Assembly: GCA_017794825.1 (NCBI GenBank)
Contig: CP051237.1
Coordinates: forward strand, 496,001-560,000
Origin: Pararhizobium sp.
Lineage (GTDB): Bacteria > Pseudomonadota > Alphaproteobacteria > Rhizobiales > Rhizobiaceae
Reading direction: 5' to 3'
DNA length: 64,000 nucleotides
This document shows, piece after piece, positions 16,577 through 25,453 of the stretch; the stretch's first letter is position 1, and each line of letters begins with the position of its first letter. The notes below the pieces were generated by a model that was not told where the DNA came from, did no database searches, and saw only the letters and a program-made list of their open reading frames with translations. The translations under genes were made by a program, and so were the position numbers.

Positions 16577-17863
16577 TTACCGCCCAAAACCCGACGCGTA
16601 GGGCAGCCAGGTCGCAAGGCCCGGCATGATGATCAGCAGCGCAAGGCCGGCGAGCATCAGGAACACGTAGGGATAGGTTCCGCGCACGATCTCGCCCAGC
16701 GAAGCGTCGGTGATCCCTTTCAGCACGAACAGGTTCATGCCCACCGGCGGTGTAATCAGCGCCAGCTCCAGGTTGATCATCAACAGCACGCCGTACCAGA
16801 TGAGGTCGATGTCGAAGGCGACCATGGTCGGCAGCAGGATCGGCGTGGTGATCAGAATGATGGCGATGGTCTCGAAGAACATGCCCATGATGAAGATCAC
16901 GGCCATGACGGCGAGAATGAACCCGAGCGGTCCGAGCCCCATCTGCGTCACCGCCTCCGTCACCCCGACCGGCAGCCGGATGATGGTGATGGCGTGGCCG
17001 AACATCGCGGCGCCCGCGATGATCATGAACATCATCACCGAGGTGCGCATCGAGCGGTAGGCGCAGTCGAGGAGGTCCCGAAGGCCGAAATTTCGATAGG
17101 CGAACACGGCCACCAGCAGCGCGTAGAGCACGCCGACGGCGGCGGCTTCCGTGGCCGTGAATATGCCGAAATAGATGCCGCCCAGCACCACCGGCGGCGT
17201 CATCACCGCCCAGAAGGAGCGGCCGAGCGCTCTCGCGACCTTCGGCCAGCCCACCCATTGCGGCGTCCCCTCCTGCTTCTGGGCGCCGGCGCGCGCCAGG
17301 CAGTAGAGCGAGAAGATCAGCGCCAGCAGCAGCCCCGGTATGATGCCCGCCAGAAACAGCGCCCCGATCGAGACCTCCGAGACGATGGCGTAGAGTATCA
17401 TCGGGCCGGACGGCGGAATGAGGATGCCGAGCGTGCCGCCGGCGGCCACCACGCCAAGCGCGTCGCGCTCGGGATAGCCGAACCGCTTCATCTGGGGAAT
17501 GGCGCTCGATCCGATGGAAAGCGCCGTCGCGACCGAAGAGCCGGAAATCGCCGCGAAGATCGTGCAGGAAAGCACCGTCGCGATCCCAAGGCCGCCGCGG
17601 ACATGGCCGATGACGGCGTTCGCCATGTCGTAGAGATCGTCGATAACCTTCGCCCGCACCATGATCTGCGCCATGAACACGAACAGCGGGATCGTCGCCA
17701 GCACAGGCTTGTCGAGCGCCGCGAACACCGTGTCGGCGACGCTCGACACGGTGCCTTCGAAGATCAGCAGGATCGCCGTCGCCGCCAGACCCAGCGCCGC
17801 GAACACCGGAATGCCGGTGACGAGCAGAACGATCAGCCCGGCGAACACCAGCGCCATCGTCAT
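16577..17863 (-). CDS. dctM: TRAP transporter large permease (DctM), second operon
   Basis: A 428-residue twelve-helix TRAP permease: IPLFVFMAQIMVRAKVIDDL, the ISGSSVATALSIGSSAIPQMK loop, GGTLGILIPPSGPMILYAI and ITPPVGMNLFVLKGI are diagnostic. It overlaps the small permease gene by 4 bp (ATGA). It is the last gene of the operon with the CoA transferase and lyase and ends 9 bp from the convergent UbiC-like gene. Confidence 0.95.
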   Translation of the reverse strand: MTMALVFAGLIVLLVTGIPVFAALGLAATAILLIFEGTVSSVADTVFAALDKPVLATIPLFVFMAQIMVRAKVIDDLYDMANAVIGHVRGGLGIATVLSCTIFAAISGSSVATALSIGSSAIPQMKRFGYPERDALGVVAAGGTLGILIPPSGPMILYAIVSEVSIGALFLAGIIPGLLLALIFSLYCLARAGAQKQEGTPQWVGWPKVARALGRSFWAVMTPPVVLGGIYFGIFTATEAAAVGVLYALLVAVFAYRNFGLRDLLDCAYRSMRTSVMMFMIIAGAAMFGHAITIIRLPVGVTEAVTQMGLGPLGFILAVMAVIFIMGMFFETIAIILITTPILLPTMVAFDIDLIWYGVLLMINLELALITPPVGMNLFVLKGITDASLGEIVRGTYPYVFLMLAGLALLIIMPGLATWLPYASGFGR

Positions 17864-18387
17864 GGGGCGGTCCGCCGCAAGGCAAGGGCGCCAAGTCGGG
17901 CCAGCGCCATGAGGGCCAGAAGCACGGAGCCGATCAGCAGCGGTGTCTGCGGTATCCAGCTCGGTATCGGAAAATTGCCGGTCGTGTAGGACCCGAAGGA
18001 GCGCGCAAAGGCGATCGCTTCCCAGGCGCTGAGGGCGATCACCACGGCGATCGCGAAAACCGCGAGATCAAACAGCGCCCGCAACAGGATCGCGCCGCGT
18101 CCCTTGACCCGCGAAGACACGATGTCCATCGCGATATGGTCGTTCTGCCGGTAGGCCTCGGCCGCGCCGAAGAGGATCATGGCGATCAGCAGCCACCCGG
18201 TCGTCTCGTCGCCCCACAAGAGCGGCCGGCCGAAGAAATAGCGCTGCGCGACGGCGTAGATCACCACCGCGAAGACGACAAGCAACAGGGCCGCGCTCAC
18301 AGCCCCAAAAAGCCGCACGACGAGGCTCGTCGCGCGCAGGAACAGCGGGGCGCTGTCGCCGGCCCCGCTATCCTCCTGACTGATCAT
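17860..18387 (-). CDS. dctQ: TRAP transporter small permease (DctQ), second operon
   Basis: A 175-residue protein with four membrane helices of the DctQ family, including AVAQRYFFGRPLLWGDETTG, the most conserved family segment, and AAEAYRQNDHIAMDIV. It overlaps both neighbours by 4 bp, a sign of translational coupling within dctPQM. It forms the membrane complex with DctM. Confidence 0.93.
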   Translation of the reverse strand: MISQEDSGAGDSAPLFLRATSLVVRLFGAVSAALLLVVFAVVIYAVAQRYFFGRPLLWGDETTGWLLIAMILFGAAEAYRQNDHIAMDIVSSRVKGRGAILLRALFDLAVFAIAVVIALSAWEAIAFARSFGSYTTGNFPIPSWIPQTPLLIGSVLLALMALARLGALALRRTAP

Positions 18388-19379
18388 TGATTGATCTGGC
18401 TGATGAGATCCAGCAGCTTCTGGCTGTCGGGATCGTCGGCGACGAAGGTTTTCTCGTAGGCGGGCCGCATGATCGCTTCCAGCGCGGCGATCTCCTCGTC
18501 CGACGCGATGTGGACGTTGACGCCCTTCTCGCGCAGTTCGTCCGGCGCCGAGGCTCCGGCTTCCTCGGACGCCTCGATGGCCCAGAGCGCCGCCTTCTTA
18601 CCGGCTTCGTCAACCGCCGCCTTCTGGCTGTCGGTGAGACCGTCATACCAGCCCGGGTTCACGTATCCGTGGAAGTAGACCGAGATCACCGGCAGGACGT
18701 TGAAATTGTCCTGCACCTCGTAATACTTCCGGGACACGGCGGCGGCGACGTCGGTCAGCCCGCCGTCGATGACGCCGGTTGCGAGCGACTGGTAGACTTC
18801 CGAGCCCGGCATCGACACGGGCGCCGCGCCCAGCGCTTCCAGCGAGGCGTTGAAGGCGGGGTCCAGCCCGCGGATCTTCATGCCCTGGAAATCATCCGGC
18901 GTAACCAGCGGCTTGCCCTTGGAGCTGAAAACGGAAGAATTCGTGGTGAACAGCCAGACGACGTTGCGCACGCCCTTTTCCAGAAGCTTGTCGGAGAGGA
19001 AGCCTGCTGCTTCCGAATCCGGCCATGCCCGCCACAGATCAAGGTCGCCGAAGGCGAACGGCGTGGTCGTCACGCCCATGATCGGCAGGGTCTTGCCCCA
19101 CTGGAAGTTGACGGAGAAGGCGCAGTCGACGTCGCCCTTGGCGGTCGACACGATGTTCTCGTTGGCGCCGACAAGGCTGTTGGCGCCGAAGATCTGCACA
19201 TCGATCTCGCCGCTGGACTGGGTTTCGATTTCCTCCGCCCAGCGGTCGATCACCTTGGCGATGTGGTGGCCGGGCGGCAGCTGGTGGCTGCAGCGCATGG
19301 TCTGCTCTGCGGCGTAGCCGGCGCCGGCCATTGCAAGCGACAGGCCTGCGGTCGCAAGTGCGAGTTTGAATCCGTTCAT
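18384..19379 (-). CDS. dctP: TRAP transporter solute-binding protein (DctP), second operon
   Basis: Periplasmic organic-acid receptor of 331 residues with a signal peptide ending GYAAEQ. Family hallmarks are RCSHQLPPGHHIAKVIDRWAEE, FGANSLVGANENI, the substrate-Arg region MKIRGLDPAFNASLEALGA and the SMPGSEVYQSLATGVIDGG loop. AAGGGAGGAAACC precedes the ATG. It starts 19 bp after the HMG-CoA-lyase-like gene, so uptake and CoA-dependent breakdown appear to be one unit. The likely ligand is a branched or hydroxy dicarboxylic acid, inferred from those enzymes. Confidence 0.93.
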   Translation of the reverse strand: MNGFKLALATAGLSLAMAGAGYAAEQTMRCSHQLPPGHHIAKVIDRWAEEIETQSSGEIDVQIFGANSLVGANENIVSTAKGDVDCAFSVNFQWGKTLPIMGVTTTPFAFGDLDLWRAWPDSEAAGFLSDKLLEKGVRNVVWLFTTNSSVFSSKGKPLVTPDDFQGMKIRGLDPAFNASLEALGAAPVSMPGSEVYQSLATGVIDGGLTDVAAAVSRKYYEVQDNFNVLPVISVYFHGYVNPGWYDGLTDSQKAAVDEAGKKAALWAIEASEEAGASAPDELREKGVNVHIASDEEIAALEAIMRPAYEKTFVADDPDSQKLLDLISQINQ

Positions 19380-19398
19380 GGTTTCCTCCCTTTTCGGA

Positions 19399-20340
19399 TC
19401 AAGAATTCTGCCAGCGAACGCCGGGCGGAACGCCGGCGCGGGCGAGGTGGCCGTGGAACGGCTCTCCGGGCATTTCAGCTTCGGCTATGGCGCGTACCCT
19501 CGAAAGCGCGCCTATGTCAATACCGGTCGCCAGGCCTTTGGTTTCACACAGGAAAACGAGATCCTCAAAGACCACGTTTCCGGTCGCTCCGGGCGCAAAG
19601 GGACAGCCTCCCAGCCCCCCCAGCGATCCGTCCAGAATACGCGCGCCGGCGTCGAGCGCGGCCGAAGCGTTGGCGATGCCCATACCGCGCGTGTCATGCA
19701 GGTGCACGATATAGGGTGTGTCGCCGCAAACCCGCGCCACGCCCCTGCACATCCGTTCGACCTGTAAAGGCCCTGCGAAACCGACCGTGTCCGCGACGCC
19801 CACCAGATCGGCGCCGGCGTCAAGACAACGCTCGACCAGCCGCAACACCTCGTCCGGCGCCACTTCGCCGGCGATGGAGCAGCCGAACGCCATCGATATG
19901 CCGACATTGACGATCTTGCCCTCGGCGTGCGCCCGCCCGGCGGCCAGCCGCACAAGGTCGATGGCGCTGTCGCGCGAGCGGTTCATGTTCGCCCGGCTGT
20001 GTTCCTCGGTCGCCGAGACCACGCAGACCAGTTCGTCAACCTTGGTCGCTATCGCGTCCTCGACGCCGCGTTCGTTCATTGTCAGCGCGGCCGAAGTGGC
20101 GCCCTCCAGCGCCGCGACGCAATCGATCAGTTCCCTGACGTCTGCGAATTGCGGCATCCGGGCCGCCGGCAGAAACGAGCCGACCTCGAAATGGCGAACG
20201 CCGGCGCGATACTCCTCGTCGATCCAGGCTTTCTTGGCGTCCGTGCAGGGAAAACGCTTGACCAGCTGCAGCCCGTCGCGCAGGCCCACCTCGCGCAGCG
20301 ATGCGCGGTCAGGCGGATAGATGCGCGCTGCGCCGCTCAC
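19399..20340 (-). CDS. HMG-CoA lyase-like acyl-CoA lyase
   Basis: TIM-barrel enzyme that splits a 3-hydroxy-3-methyl-acyl-CoA into two CoA or keto products. It has LREVGLRDGLQLVKRF (metal/substrate Arg-Asp), HLHDTRGMGIAN (metal His) and the HMG-CoA lyase Cys loop GGLGGCPFAPGATGNVVFEDL. Length 313 matches. The start is a GTG that overlaps the CoA transferase stop (GTGA). With a CoA transferase before it and a TRAP importer after it, it probably acts on an imported acid after CoA activation rather than in leucine degradation; related lyases act on citramalyl-type thioesters. Confidence 0.88.
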   Translation of the reverse strand: MSGAARIYPPDRASLREVGLRDGLQLVKRFPCTDAKKAWIDEEYRAGVRHFEVGSFLPAARMPQFADVRELIDCVAALEGATSAALTMNERGVEDAIATKVDELVCVVSATEEHSRANMNRSRDSAIDLVRLAAGRAHAEGKIVNVGISMAFGCSIAGEVAPDEVLRLVERCLDAGADLVGVADTVGFAGPLQVERMCRGVARVCGDTPYIVHLHDTRGMGIANASAALDAGARILDGSLGGLGGCPFAPGATGNVVFEDLVFLCETKGLATGIDIGALSRVRAIAEAEMPGEPFHGHLARAGVPPGVRWQNS

Positions 20341-21524
20341 GCCGCCGCGTCCTTCTTGCCCTGCGCGGCCGCGACTTCTTCCGCAGTCAGGCCCAATCCG
20401 GCCAGCACCGCGTCCGTATCGCGTCCGATTTCCGGAAGATCCGGATTGTCCGGCCCGGGCGCCTTGCCGTCGACCTCGTATGGCAAGGCCGGCGCGCGGA
20501 AGCTCTGCCCGTCGGGCATGGTGGTGGTCAGCAGACCGCCCGGCCGGTTGACATGCGGATCGTCGAACATTTCGGCCGGCCGGTTGATCGGGGAAAACGG
20601 CAACCCCGCCTCCTCGAAGGCCTTTACCAGCTCGTCATAGCGGCGGCCGGCGATGGCTTCGGCGAAAATCGGCAGCGTCCAGGAGCGGTTGTCGATCTGG
20701 TCCATGCGCGACAGCAGGCGCGGATCGTCCAGCAGACGCTCCAGCCCGAGGATCCGGCACAGCTTCTCCCACTGCTGCTCGGTCACCGCGCCCACGAAGA
20801 TCTGCCGCCCGTGATCGGTGTCGAAGATGTCATAGACGGGCCAGCTGAAATCGCGCTCGGGCATCGGCGGCGCCTCCCTGCCCTCCAGATCGTACTGAAC
20901 CATGTGCTGGGCGACGAGCAGCAGGGAATTCTCGAACAGGCCGACGCGGATCGCGTGCCCCTCGCCGTCCTTCTGCCGCTGCATCAGCGCGCCCAGCACC
21001 GACAGCGCCCCGAACAGCCCGGCCATGATGTCGTTGGCCGACGAGCCGATCCTGAGCGGCCGGCCGGTCGGGCCGGTCATGTAGGCGAGACCCGTCATCA
21101 TCTGCACGACCTCGTCCAGCGCCGTGCGGTCCTGGTACGGCCCGTGCAGGAAGCCCTTGCAGGAAGCGACGATCAGCTTCGGATATTTCGCGCGCAACAT
21201 ATCGGGCGCAAAGCCCATCTTCTGGAGAGACACGTCGCGGAAGTTCTCGACGAACACATCCGCCGTCGCCAGCAGCCGGTCGAGCGCCGCGCGTCCGGCT
21301 TCTGTCGAAAGATCGAGCGCGATCGATTTCTTGCCGCGGTTGAATGTCGGAAAGAAGCCGCGGCCCATGCCGGTCAGGTTTCGGGTCTTGTCGCCCTGCG
21401 GCGGCTCGACCTTGATCACCTCGGCGCCGAGAAACGCCAGGAACATGCCGCAGGACGGCCCCATGATCATGTGGCTCATCTCGACGACGCGGATTCCTTC
21501 AAGCGGTTCTTCCGAACGGTTCAT
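20337..21524 (-). CDS. CaiB/BaiF-family (class III) CoA transferase
   Basis: Moves CoA between carboxylic acids, here presumably activating the acid brought in by the TRAP system. The 395 residues show the N-terminal GIRVVEMSHMIMGPSCGMFLA, the GDKTRNLTGMGRGFFPTFNR region, the LDLSTEAGRAALDRLLATAD motif, VFVENFR, and SSANDIMAGLFGALSVLGAL with the catalytic Asp. It is the first gene of the operon, GGGAGCACAG precedes the ATG, and it diverges from a LysR gene. The donor (for example succinyl-CoA) cannot be read from sequence. Confidence 0.92.
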   Translation of the reverse strand: MNRSEEPLEGIRVVEMSHMIMGPSCGMFLAFLGAEVIKVEPPQGDKTRNLTGMGRGFFPTFNRGKKSIALDLSTEAGRAALDRLLATADVFVENFRDVSLQKMGFAPDMLRAKYPKLIVASCKGFLHGPYQDRTALDEVVQMMTGLAYMTGPTGRPLRIGSSANDIMAGLFGALSVLGALMQRQKDGEGHAIRVGLFENSLLLVAQHMVQYDLEGREAPPMPERDFSWPVYDIFDTDHGRQIFVGAVTEQQWEKLCRILGLERLLDDPRLLSRMDQIDNRSWTLPIFAEAIAGRRYDELVKAFEEAGLPFSPINRPAEMFDDPHVNRPGGLLTTTMPDGQSFRAPALPYEVDGKAPGPDNPDLPEIGRDTDAVLAGLGLTAEEVAAAQGKKDAAA

Positions 21525-21570
21525 TCTGTGCTCCCGGGGTCCGGTCAGTGGGATAGCATTGATCGCTGGT

Positions 21571-21593
21571 TTGAAAAATTATAAAGAATTCAA
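21571..21593. promoter_or_regulatory. Candidate LysR-type operator
   Basis: A 23-bp site with TTGAA and TTCAA arms separated by 13 A/T-rich bases, of the T-N11-A type that LysR regulators bind. It lies in the 94-bp gap between the divergent LysR and CoA transferase genes, 26 bp before the regulator's ATG. The site is visible; its use is inferred. Confidence 0.5.
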
Positions 21594-21618
21594 GTTTGCT
21601 TTCTGAAAAAATGAAACC

Positions 21619-22548
21619 ATGAACTCGAAACAGCTCCACTACTTCGCGACCATATATGAATCTGGAACGATGTCGAAAGCCTCGGTTCAGCTCAACGTCG
21701 CGGTTTCGGCGCTAAGCCACCACCTTTCCAATCTCGAAGCGGAGCTGGACACGCGCCTGTTCGATCGCAAGTCGCGCGGCCTGCGTCCGACGGCGTCCGG
21801 AGAGCGGCTTTACGATCACGCCCGCGGCATTCTGCGCGCGATCGACGCCGCGCGCGAGGACCTGCGGATCAGCGGCCGCGAAGTGGCCGGCGACGTCGCC
21901 ATCGGCATGGCGCATTCGGGCGTCAAGGCGATCGGCGTGCCGCTGATCGAGCGGATGCTCTGCGAACATCCGAAGTTGAGATTGTCGATCTCGGAAAGCC
22001 TGTCAGGGGCGACGCTCAACCACCTCTTGTCGACGGAGGTGGATCTGGCGCTCATCTACAATCCGCCCTCCGATACGCGACTGCGAACCTGGCCGGTGCT
22101 GGAGGAAAGCATGGTCTGCGTCGGCAAGCGCGCGATGATCGGCGATACGGACGCCCCGATCCGCTTTCGCGAAATGCTGGAGCTGCCGGTCATCATGCTG
22201 CGGCATGGCATTTTCGCGCGGGCGCAGCTCGACGACGCGGTCCTGCTGAAGCAGCTCGAGGCGCGCGCGCGTCTTCAGATGAATTCGGTCTACGCCATCG
22301 CCGGCGCCATCCGCGCCGGTCTCGGCTGCGTCATCGGCACCCGCCTCTTCATGGGCGACCTGATCGACGAGGACGACATCCATGCAAGACCGATCATCGA
22401 GCCGGAACTGAAGCGCACCCTCTATGTCTGCGAGCTGACCCAACGCCGCGCCAGTTTCGCCATCGAAACGGTCCGCGACACGGTGATAGAGATGATCCAC
22501 GCATCGATCCGGAATGGCGTGTGGGAGGCGGAGGCAAGAGGCGAGTGA
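21619..22548 (+). CDS. LysR-family transcriptional regulator
   Basis: Probable regulator of the divergent CoA transferase/lyase/TRAP operon. Residues 1-60 form the LysR winged helix (QLHYFATIYESGTMSKASVQ, SALSHHLSNLEAELDTRLFDRKSRGL is the recognition part), and the rest (about 90-295) is a periplasmic-binding-like effector domain. It resembles the Nac/Cbl-like branch in which the first helix reads MNSKQLHYF. The stop codon falls inside a long inverted repeat. The inducer is likely the transported acid or its CoA ester. Confidence 0.92.
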   Translation: MNSKQLHYFATIYESGTMSKASVQLNVAVSALSHHLSNLEAELDTRLFDRKSRGLRPTASGERLYDHARGILRAIDAAREDLRISGREVAGDVAIGMAHSGVKAIGVPLIERMLCEHPKLRLSISESLSGATLNHLLSTEVDLALIYNPPSDTRLRTWPVLEESMVCVGKRAMIGDTDAPIRFREMLELPVIMLRHGIFARAQLDDAVLLKQLEARARLQMNSVYAIAGAIRAGLGCVIGTRLFMGDLIDEDDIHARPIIEPELKRTLYVCELTQRRASFAIETVRDTVIEMIHASIRNGVWEAEARGE

Positions 22549-22616
22549 TGGGGATTGTCTTACTGCATCCTCAGCCGAATCTGCATCGGATGCAGGCGTA
22601 AACAACGATCCCCATC
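22547..22616. repeat. Long interrupted inverted repeat overlapping the lysR stop
   Basis: Two nested pairs of arms: GATGGGGAT with ATCCCCATC on the outside and CTGCATCC with GGATGCAG inside, enclosing a 17-base loop. It lies between the convergent LysR and DUF1428 genes, so a two-way terminator or a small dispersed palindromic element are both possible. There is no T-run at either end. Confidence 0.6.
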
Positions 22617-22676
22617 AGTTGAACTGACTGAACTCGCGAAATCCGCGTGTGTCCAGTTCCTGGCGGGCTACCTTGT

Positions 22677-23402
22677 TCAGCCAGCCGTCGCGGAGTCGAA
22701 CAAGGGCTCGAATCCCGCCCACATCATCCGCTTGCCGTCGAAGGGCATCTGCGACATGTCCATATCGCCCATTTCGGCTTCCATTGCTTTGGAGGCCTTG
22801 TCGCAGGTGGCGCGATCGGGCCAGGCCACCCAACTGAACATCGCTGCTTCGCCGGCTTCGGCCCTGGTCGCGCGGTAGAAGTCCGTGACTTTTCCGTGGG
22901 GCACGTCTTCTCCCCAGCCTTCGACCATGCCGGTGGCGCCGTACTTTTCAAACATTTTCCAGCCCTCGTCGGCCATTTCGGCGTAAAGCGCCTTGTTGCT
23001 TTCCGGAACAGCCAGCAGAAAACCCTGATAGTATCCCGCAGCAGCGCGCGTTCCGCCCTCGTAAACCGGAGCAAACCCGCCAAATATCATGCGGCTGCCG
23101 TCAAACGGCATCTCGGGCAACTCTTTCATTGCCGGATCTTCCTGCATCTTTTGCCAGGAGGCGTCGGCCGTCGCCTTGTCGGGCCATTCGATCCAGGAGA
23201 AAACGATCGTTTCTCCTTCCTCGGCGTCCACAGCGCCATAGAAATCCGTAACCTTGCCCTTGGGCACATCCGCGCCCCAGGTCTCAACCATCCGGCTGGC
23301 GCCGTAGGATTCGAACAGTGGCCATACAGCTGCGACATGTTCTGAGTATTTGCCTTTGTTGGCGGTCGGTACGGCCGCAACCGCGCCTGTGATGTAAGTC
23401 AT
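22677..23402 (-). CDS. Tandem DUF1428-domain protein
   Basis: Contains two copies of the roughly 100-residue DUF1428 (dimeric alpha-beta barrel) domain in one chain of 241 residues. The repeats align well: VETWGADVPKGKVTDFYGAV with VEGWGEDVPHGKVTDFYRAT, and MPFDGSRMIFGGFAPVY with MPFDGKRMMWAGFEPLF. Most family members have a single domain, and their function is unknown. The start is set by GGAAGGAAAA before the ATG; the frame is open further upstream but enters the divergent promoter. It is probably controlled by the adjacent HxlR regulator. Confidence 0.9.
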   Translation of the reverse strand: MTYITGAVAAVPTANKGKYSEHVAAVWPLFESYGASRMVETWGADVPKGKVTDFYGAVDAEEGETIVFSWIEWPDKATADASWQKMQEDPAMKELPEMPFDGSRMIFGGFAPVYEGGTRAAAGYYQGFLLAVPESNKALYAEMADEGWKMFEKYGATGMVEGWGEDVPHGKVTDFYRATRAEAGEAAMFSWVAWPDRATCDKASKAMEAEMGDMDMSQMPFDGKRMMWAGFEPLFDSATAG

Positions 23403-23499
23403 GCAATTTTCCTTCCCATGAAACTCGTAGCAGGCGATTTCCGCTTGCGGTTTCAGCCTGCCAAAGATAGTATTAAAAAGCAACTGACAGTATGTTAAT

Positions 23500-24156
23500 A
23501 TGATTAAACAGGCAAAAGACACGCGCATCCGGTATGATGAGGGCTGTCTTGCGGCCCATGCGCTCAACCTTATCGGGGACCGCTGGGCGCTGCTGGTGGT
23601 GCGCGAACTGATGTTTGCGCCCAAACGCTTCCAGATGATCCGGGCCGGGCTGCCGGGCGTCACCGCGAGCGTGCTGACGGGGCGTCTGGCGCAACTCGTG
23701 CAGGCGGGAGTGATCGATCACGACGAACGCCTCGGCATCTATGCCCTGACCGAAGCCGGTTGCGGATTGCTTCCCGTTCTCGAGGCGCTCTGTCGCTGGG
23801 CGTTGACCGTTCCGGGACACGACCCCTCGCGTTTCATCAGTCCCTCGGCCTTGATGATTTCGATGGGAGTCACCCTCGTGCGCGACTGCGCACAGGGGCG
23901 CGAAACGCTCGCCGGGTTCGACTTCGGTGACGAGGCGTTCGAAATGCGATTGGCCGGAACCCGTCTGCAAACAACTTCGGTCCGCGCGCCCGATGCACCT
24001 TTCGTGCTACACGGAAACGGAAACGCGCTGGCCAAGGCTGTCTATGGCGCCATTCCCCTGAAAACGTTGATCAAACGAAATGTGATCCATGCCGACGGCG
24101 ATATCGCCGCCGCCGAAGAATTCCTGTCGCTCTTCACTCTGCAGCCACAGGCCTAA
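23500..24156 (+). CDS. HxlR-family transcriptional regulator
   Basis: The N-terminal 110 residues form an HxlR winged helix: the CLAAHALNLIGDRWALLVVRELM and FQMIRAGLPGVTASVLTGRL segments are diagnostic. The C-terminal half (about 120-218) resembles the sterol-carrier-like extension of some members. Residue Cys16, just before the helix, is the position of the redox-sensing Cys in many HxlR proteins. It diverges from the DUF1428 gene across a 97-bp AT-rich gap and is likely its regulator. Confidence 0.88.
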   Translation: MIKQAKDTRIRYDEGCLAAHALNLIGDRWALLVVRELMFAPKRFQMIRAGLPGVTASVLTGRLAQLVQAGVIDHDERLGIYALTEAGCGLLPVLEALCRWALTVPGHDPSRFISPSALMISMGVTLVRDCAQGRETLAGFDFGDEAFEMRLAGTRLQTTSVRAPDAPFVLHGNGNALAKAVYGAIPLKTLIKRNVIHADGDIAAAEEFLSLFTLQPQA

Positions 24157-24312
24157 CCACGGCAGAGTCGCTCTCTCACGCGCGAAACCGCCAATGAGAT
24201 GATTCACGACGCCTTCCGGCGGAACGTATGGGAGGCCGTGGCGAGCGGCGCCACTCCACTGCGAGTGAGCGCTGAACGCGCATGTGCGCGCATCGGCTCT
24301 GCGCCCAGCCCA

Positions 24313-24455
24313 TCAAGCCGCGTTACATTGCCTGTGCATTGCGTTGAGGCGCCAGACAATTCCGAAGGCAATCACGCACACGCCGCCCAGCGTCGCGAAC
24401 ACCGCATGGGCGCCGATTGATGTCATCAGCGCCGACACGACCGGCCGCGCCTGCA
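24313..24455 (-). pseudogene. Remnant of the C-terminus of an MFS-type transporter
   Basis: A short minus-strand frame encodes RPVVSALMTSIGAHAVFATL followed by a hydrophobic helix (GGVCVIAFGIVWRL) and a charged tail, then a stop. This pattern is that of the last helix of major facilitator transporters. Nothing upstream in the same frame continues the protein, since the AbiE toxin gene ends there. The rest of 24157-24496 holds no recognisable gene. Confidence 0.35.
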
Positions 24456-24496
24456 AAATGACTTCGACGTCCGCGACCGGTTCGCTCCCGGCCCGC

Positions 24497-25453
24497 CTAA
24501 ATTCCGTCCATGACGGTCGCATCGACAATCGTTTTCATGATTTCTTCGAAAGACGGCTGTCCTTTGTAGTAGAGCGATCTGGTAGACTGAAATGCCTGCT
24601 GGTAAAGCTCAAGGATCCGTTCGTCGCGCAGGAGAAACGCCTCGTTCTCTGACAAGAGAGGGTTATCGGAAGATCGAAACCGCTTTTTCTTGTGCTGCGC
24701 GTAGTCGTCAGATCCGATGAAAGCCAGTACCAACGGATTGTTCAGCAAGCAATAAACATCATAGTAGTGTCGCATGAAGTTTGCCGGGAACTCGCCAGTC
24801 TCCTGCTGCCTGCGGAACTTCGTCGAAATGGTCTGCAGCTTTTCGACGAGGGTGAACCCGGGATGATAGCAAGCAACGCCGATCGCGCGATTGTCGATGA
24901 CGTCAACACCGCTGTCTCTTGCGTGATCGTAGGCCCAGGACGATATGGCGCAGGGCGCGTTGGGCGTAATGTCGTCAAACCCGACTTCAAGCAGAATTCC
25001 TTCCTTGAGACCGGCAATCGATCCGGCGTGGTTTTCGTAACGCAGCCGGATGCCCCCGCTGCGATAGTAGGTCTCATCATCGAAATTCGTGTCACGATCG
25101 ACGTCGACGATCCCTTCGATCGCGATTTCATTCGCCAGCCAGTCATAAAACGCCTTGCGGCTCTCCACGTGGGCAGGCTTCTGCTGGTTCGGGTTTGTCG
25201 CGACATCGAGCTCCGGCGAAGGTTCGATCCTGATATCGAGGTCTTCGGAAAAACGGTCGATGATCCCGAAACCCTTTGAAAGGGACGTGCCTCATTTCAA
25301 CTGGAAAGACCAGCCCATGCGCTGCAATCCGGACAGGCTGTGCATGATCCAGTAGTCTTTTTCAACAAGGACGGGATCGATCGACAAGGCGTCGCCGACA
25401 ATACGGATCAGGTCGGGGAAATCATCGAGCTGATGAAGATACTCAGGCGGCAT
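24497..25453 (-). pseudogene. AbiEii-type nucleotidyltransferase toxin, disrupted by an in-frame TGA
   Basis: Toxin half of an AbiE system, a DNA-polymerase-beta-like nucleotidyltransferase. From the ATG at 25453 the frame reads PPEYLHQLDDFPDLIRIVGD, VEKDYWIMHSLSGLQRMGWS, FQLK, then TGA (25292-25294), then GTSLSKGFGIIDRFSEDLDI and continues intact to the end, about 318 codons in total. The family sequence is K-G-G-T-S, so the TGA replaces the first Gly (GGA to TGA is one base). A GTG restart at 25168 would lack the nucleotide-binding motif. The start overlaps the antitoxin gene by 11 bp, as normal in this family. The rest of the frame is undamaged, so the loss looks recent. Confidence 0.88.

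Noticed and set aside
25292-25294. TGA as a selenocysteine codon in the AbiEii gene
   Set aside because: The family has Gly here, no selenoprotein of this family is known, and no SECIS-like hairpin was apparent; a simple nonsense change is more likely.
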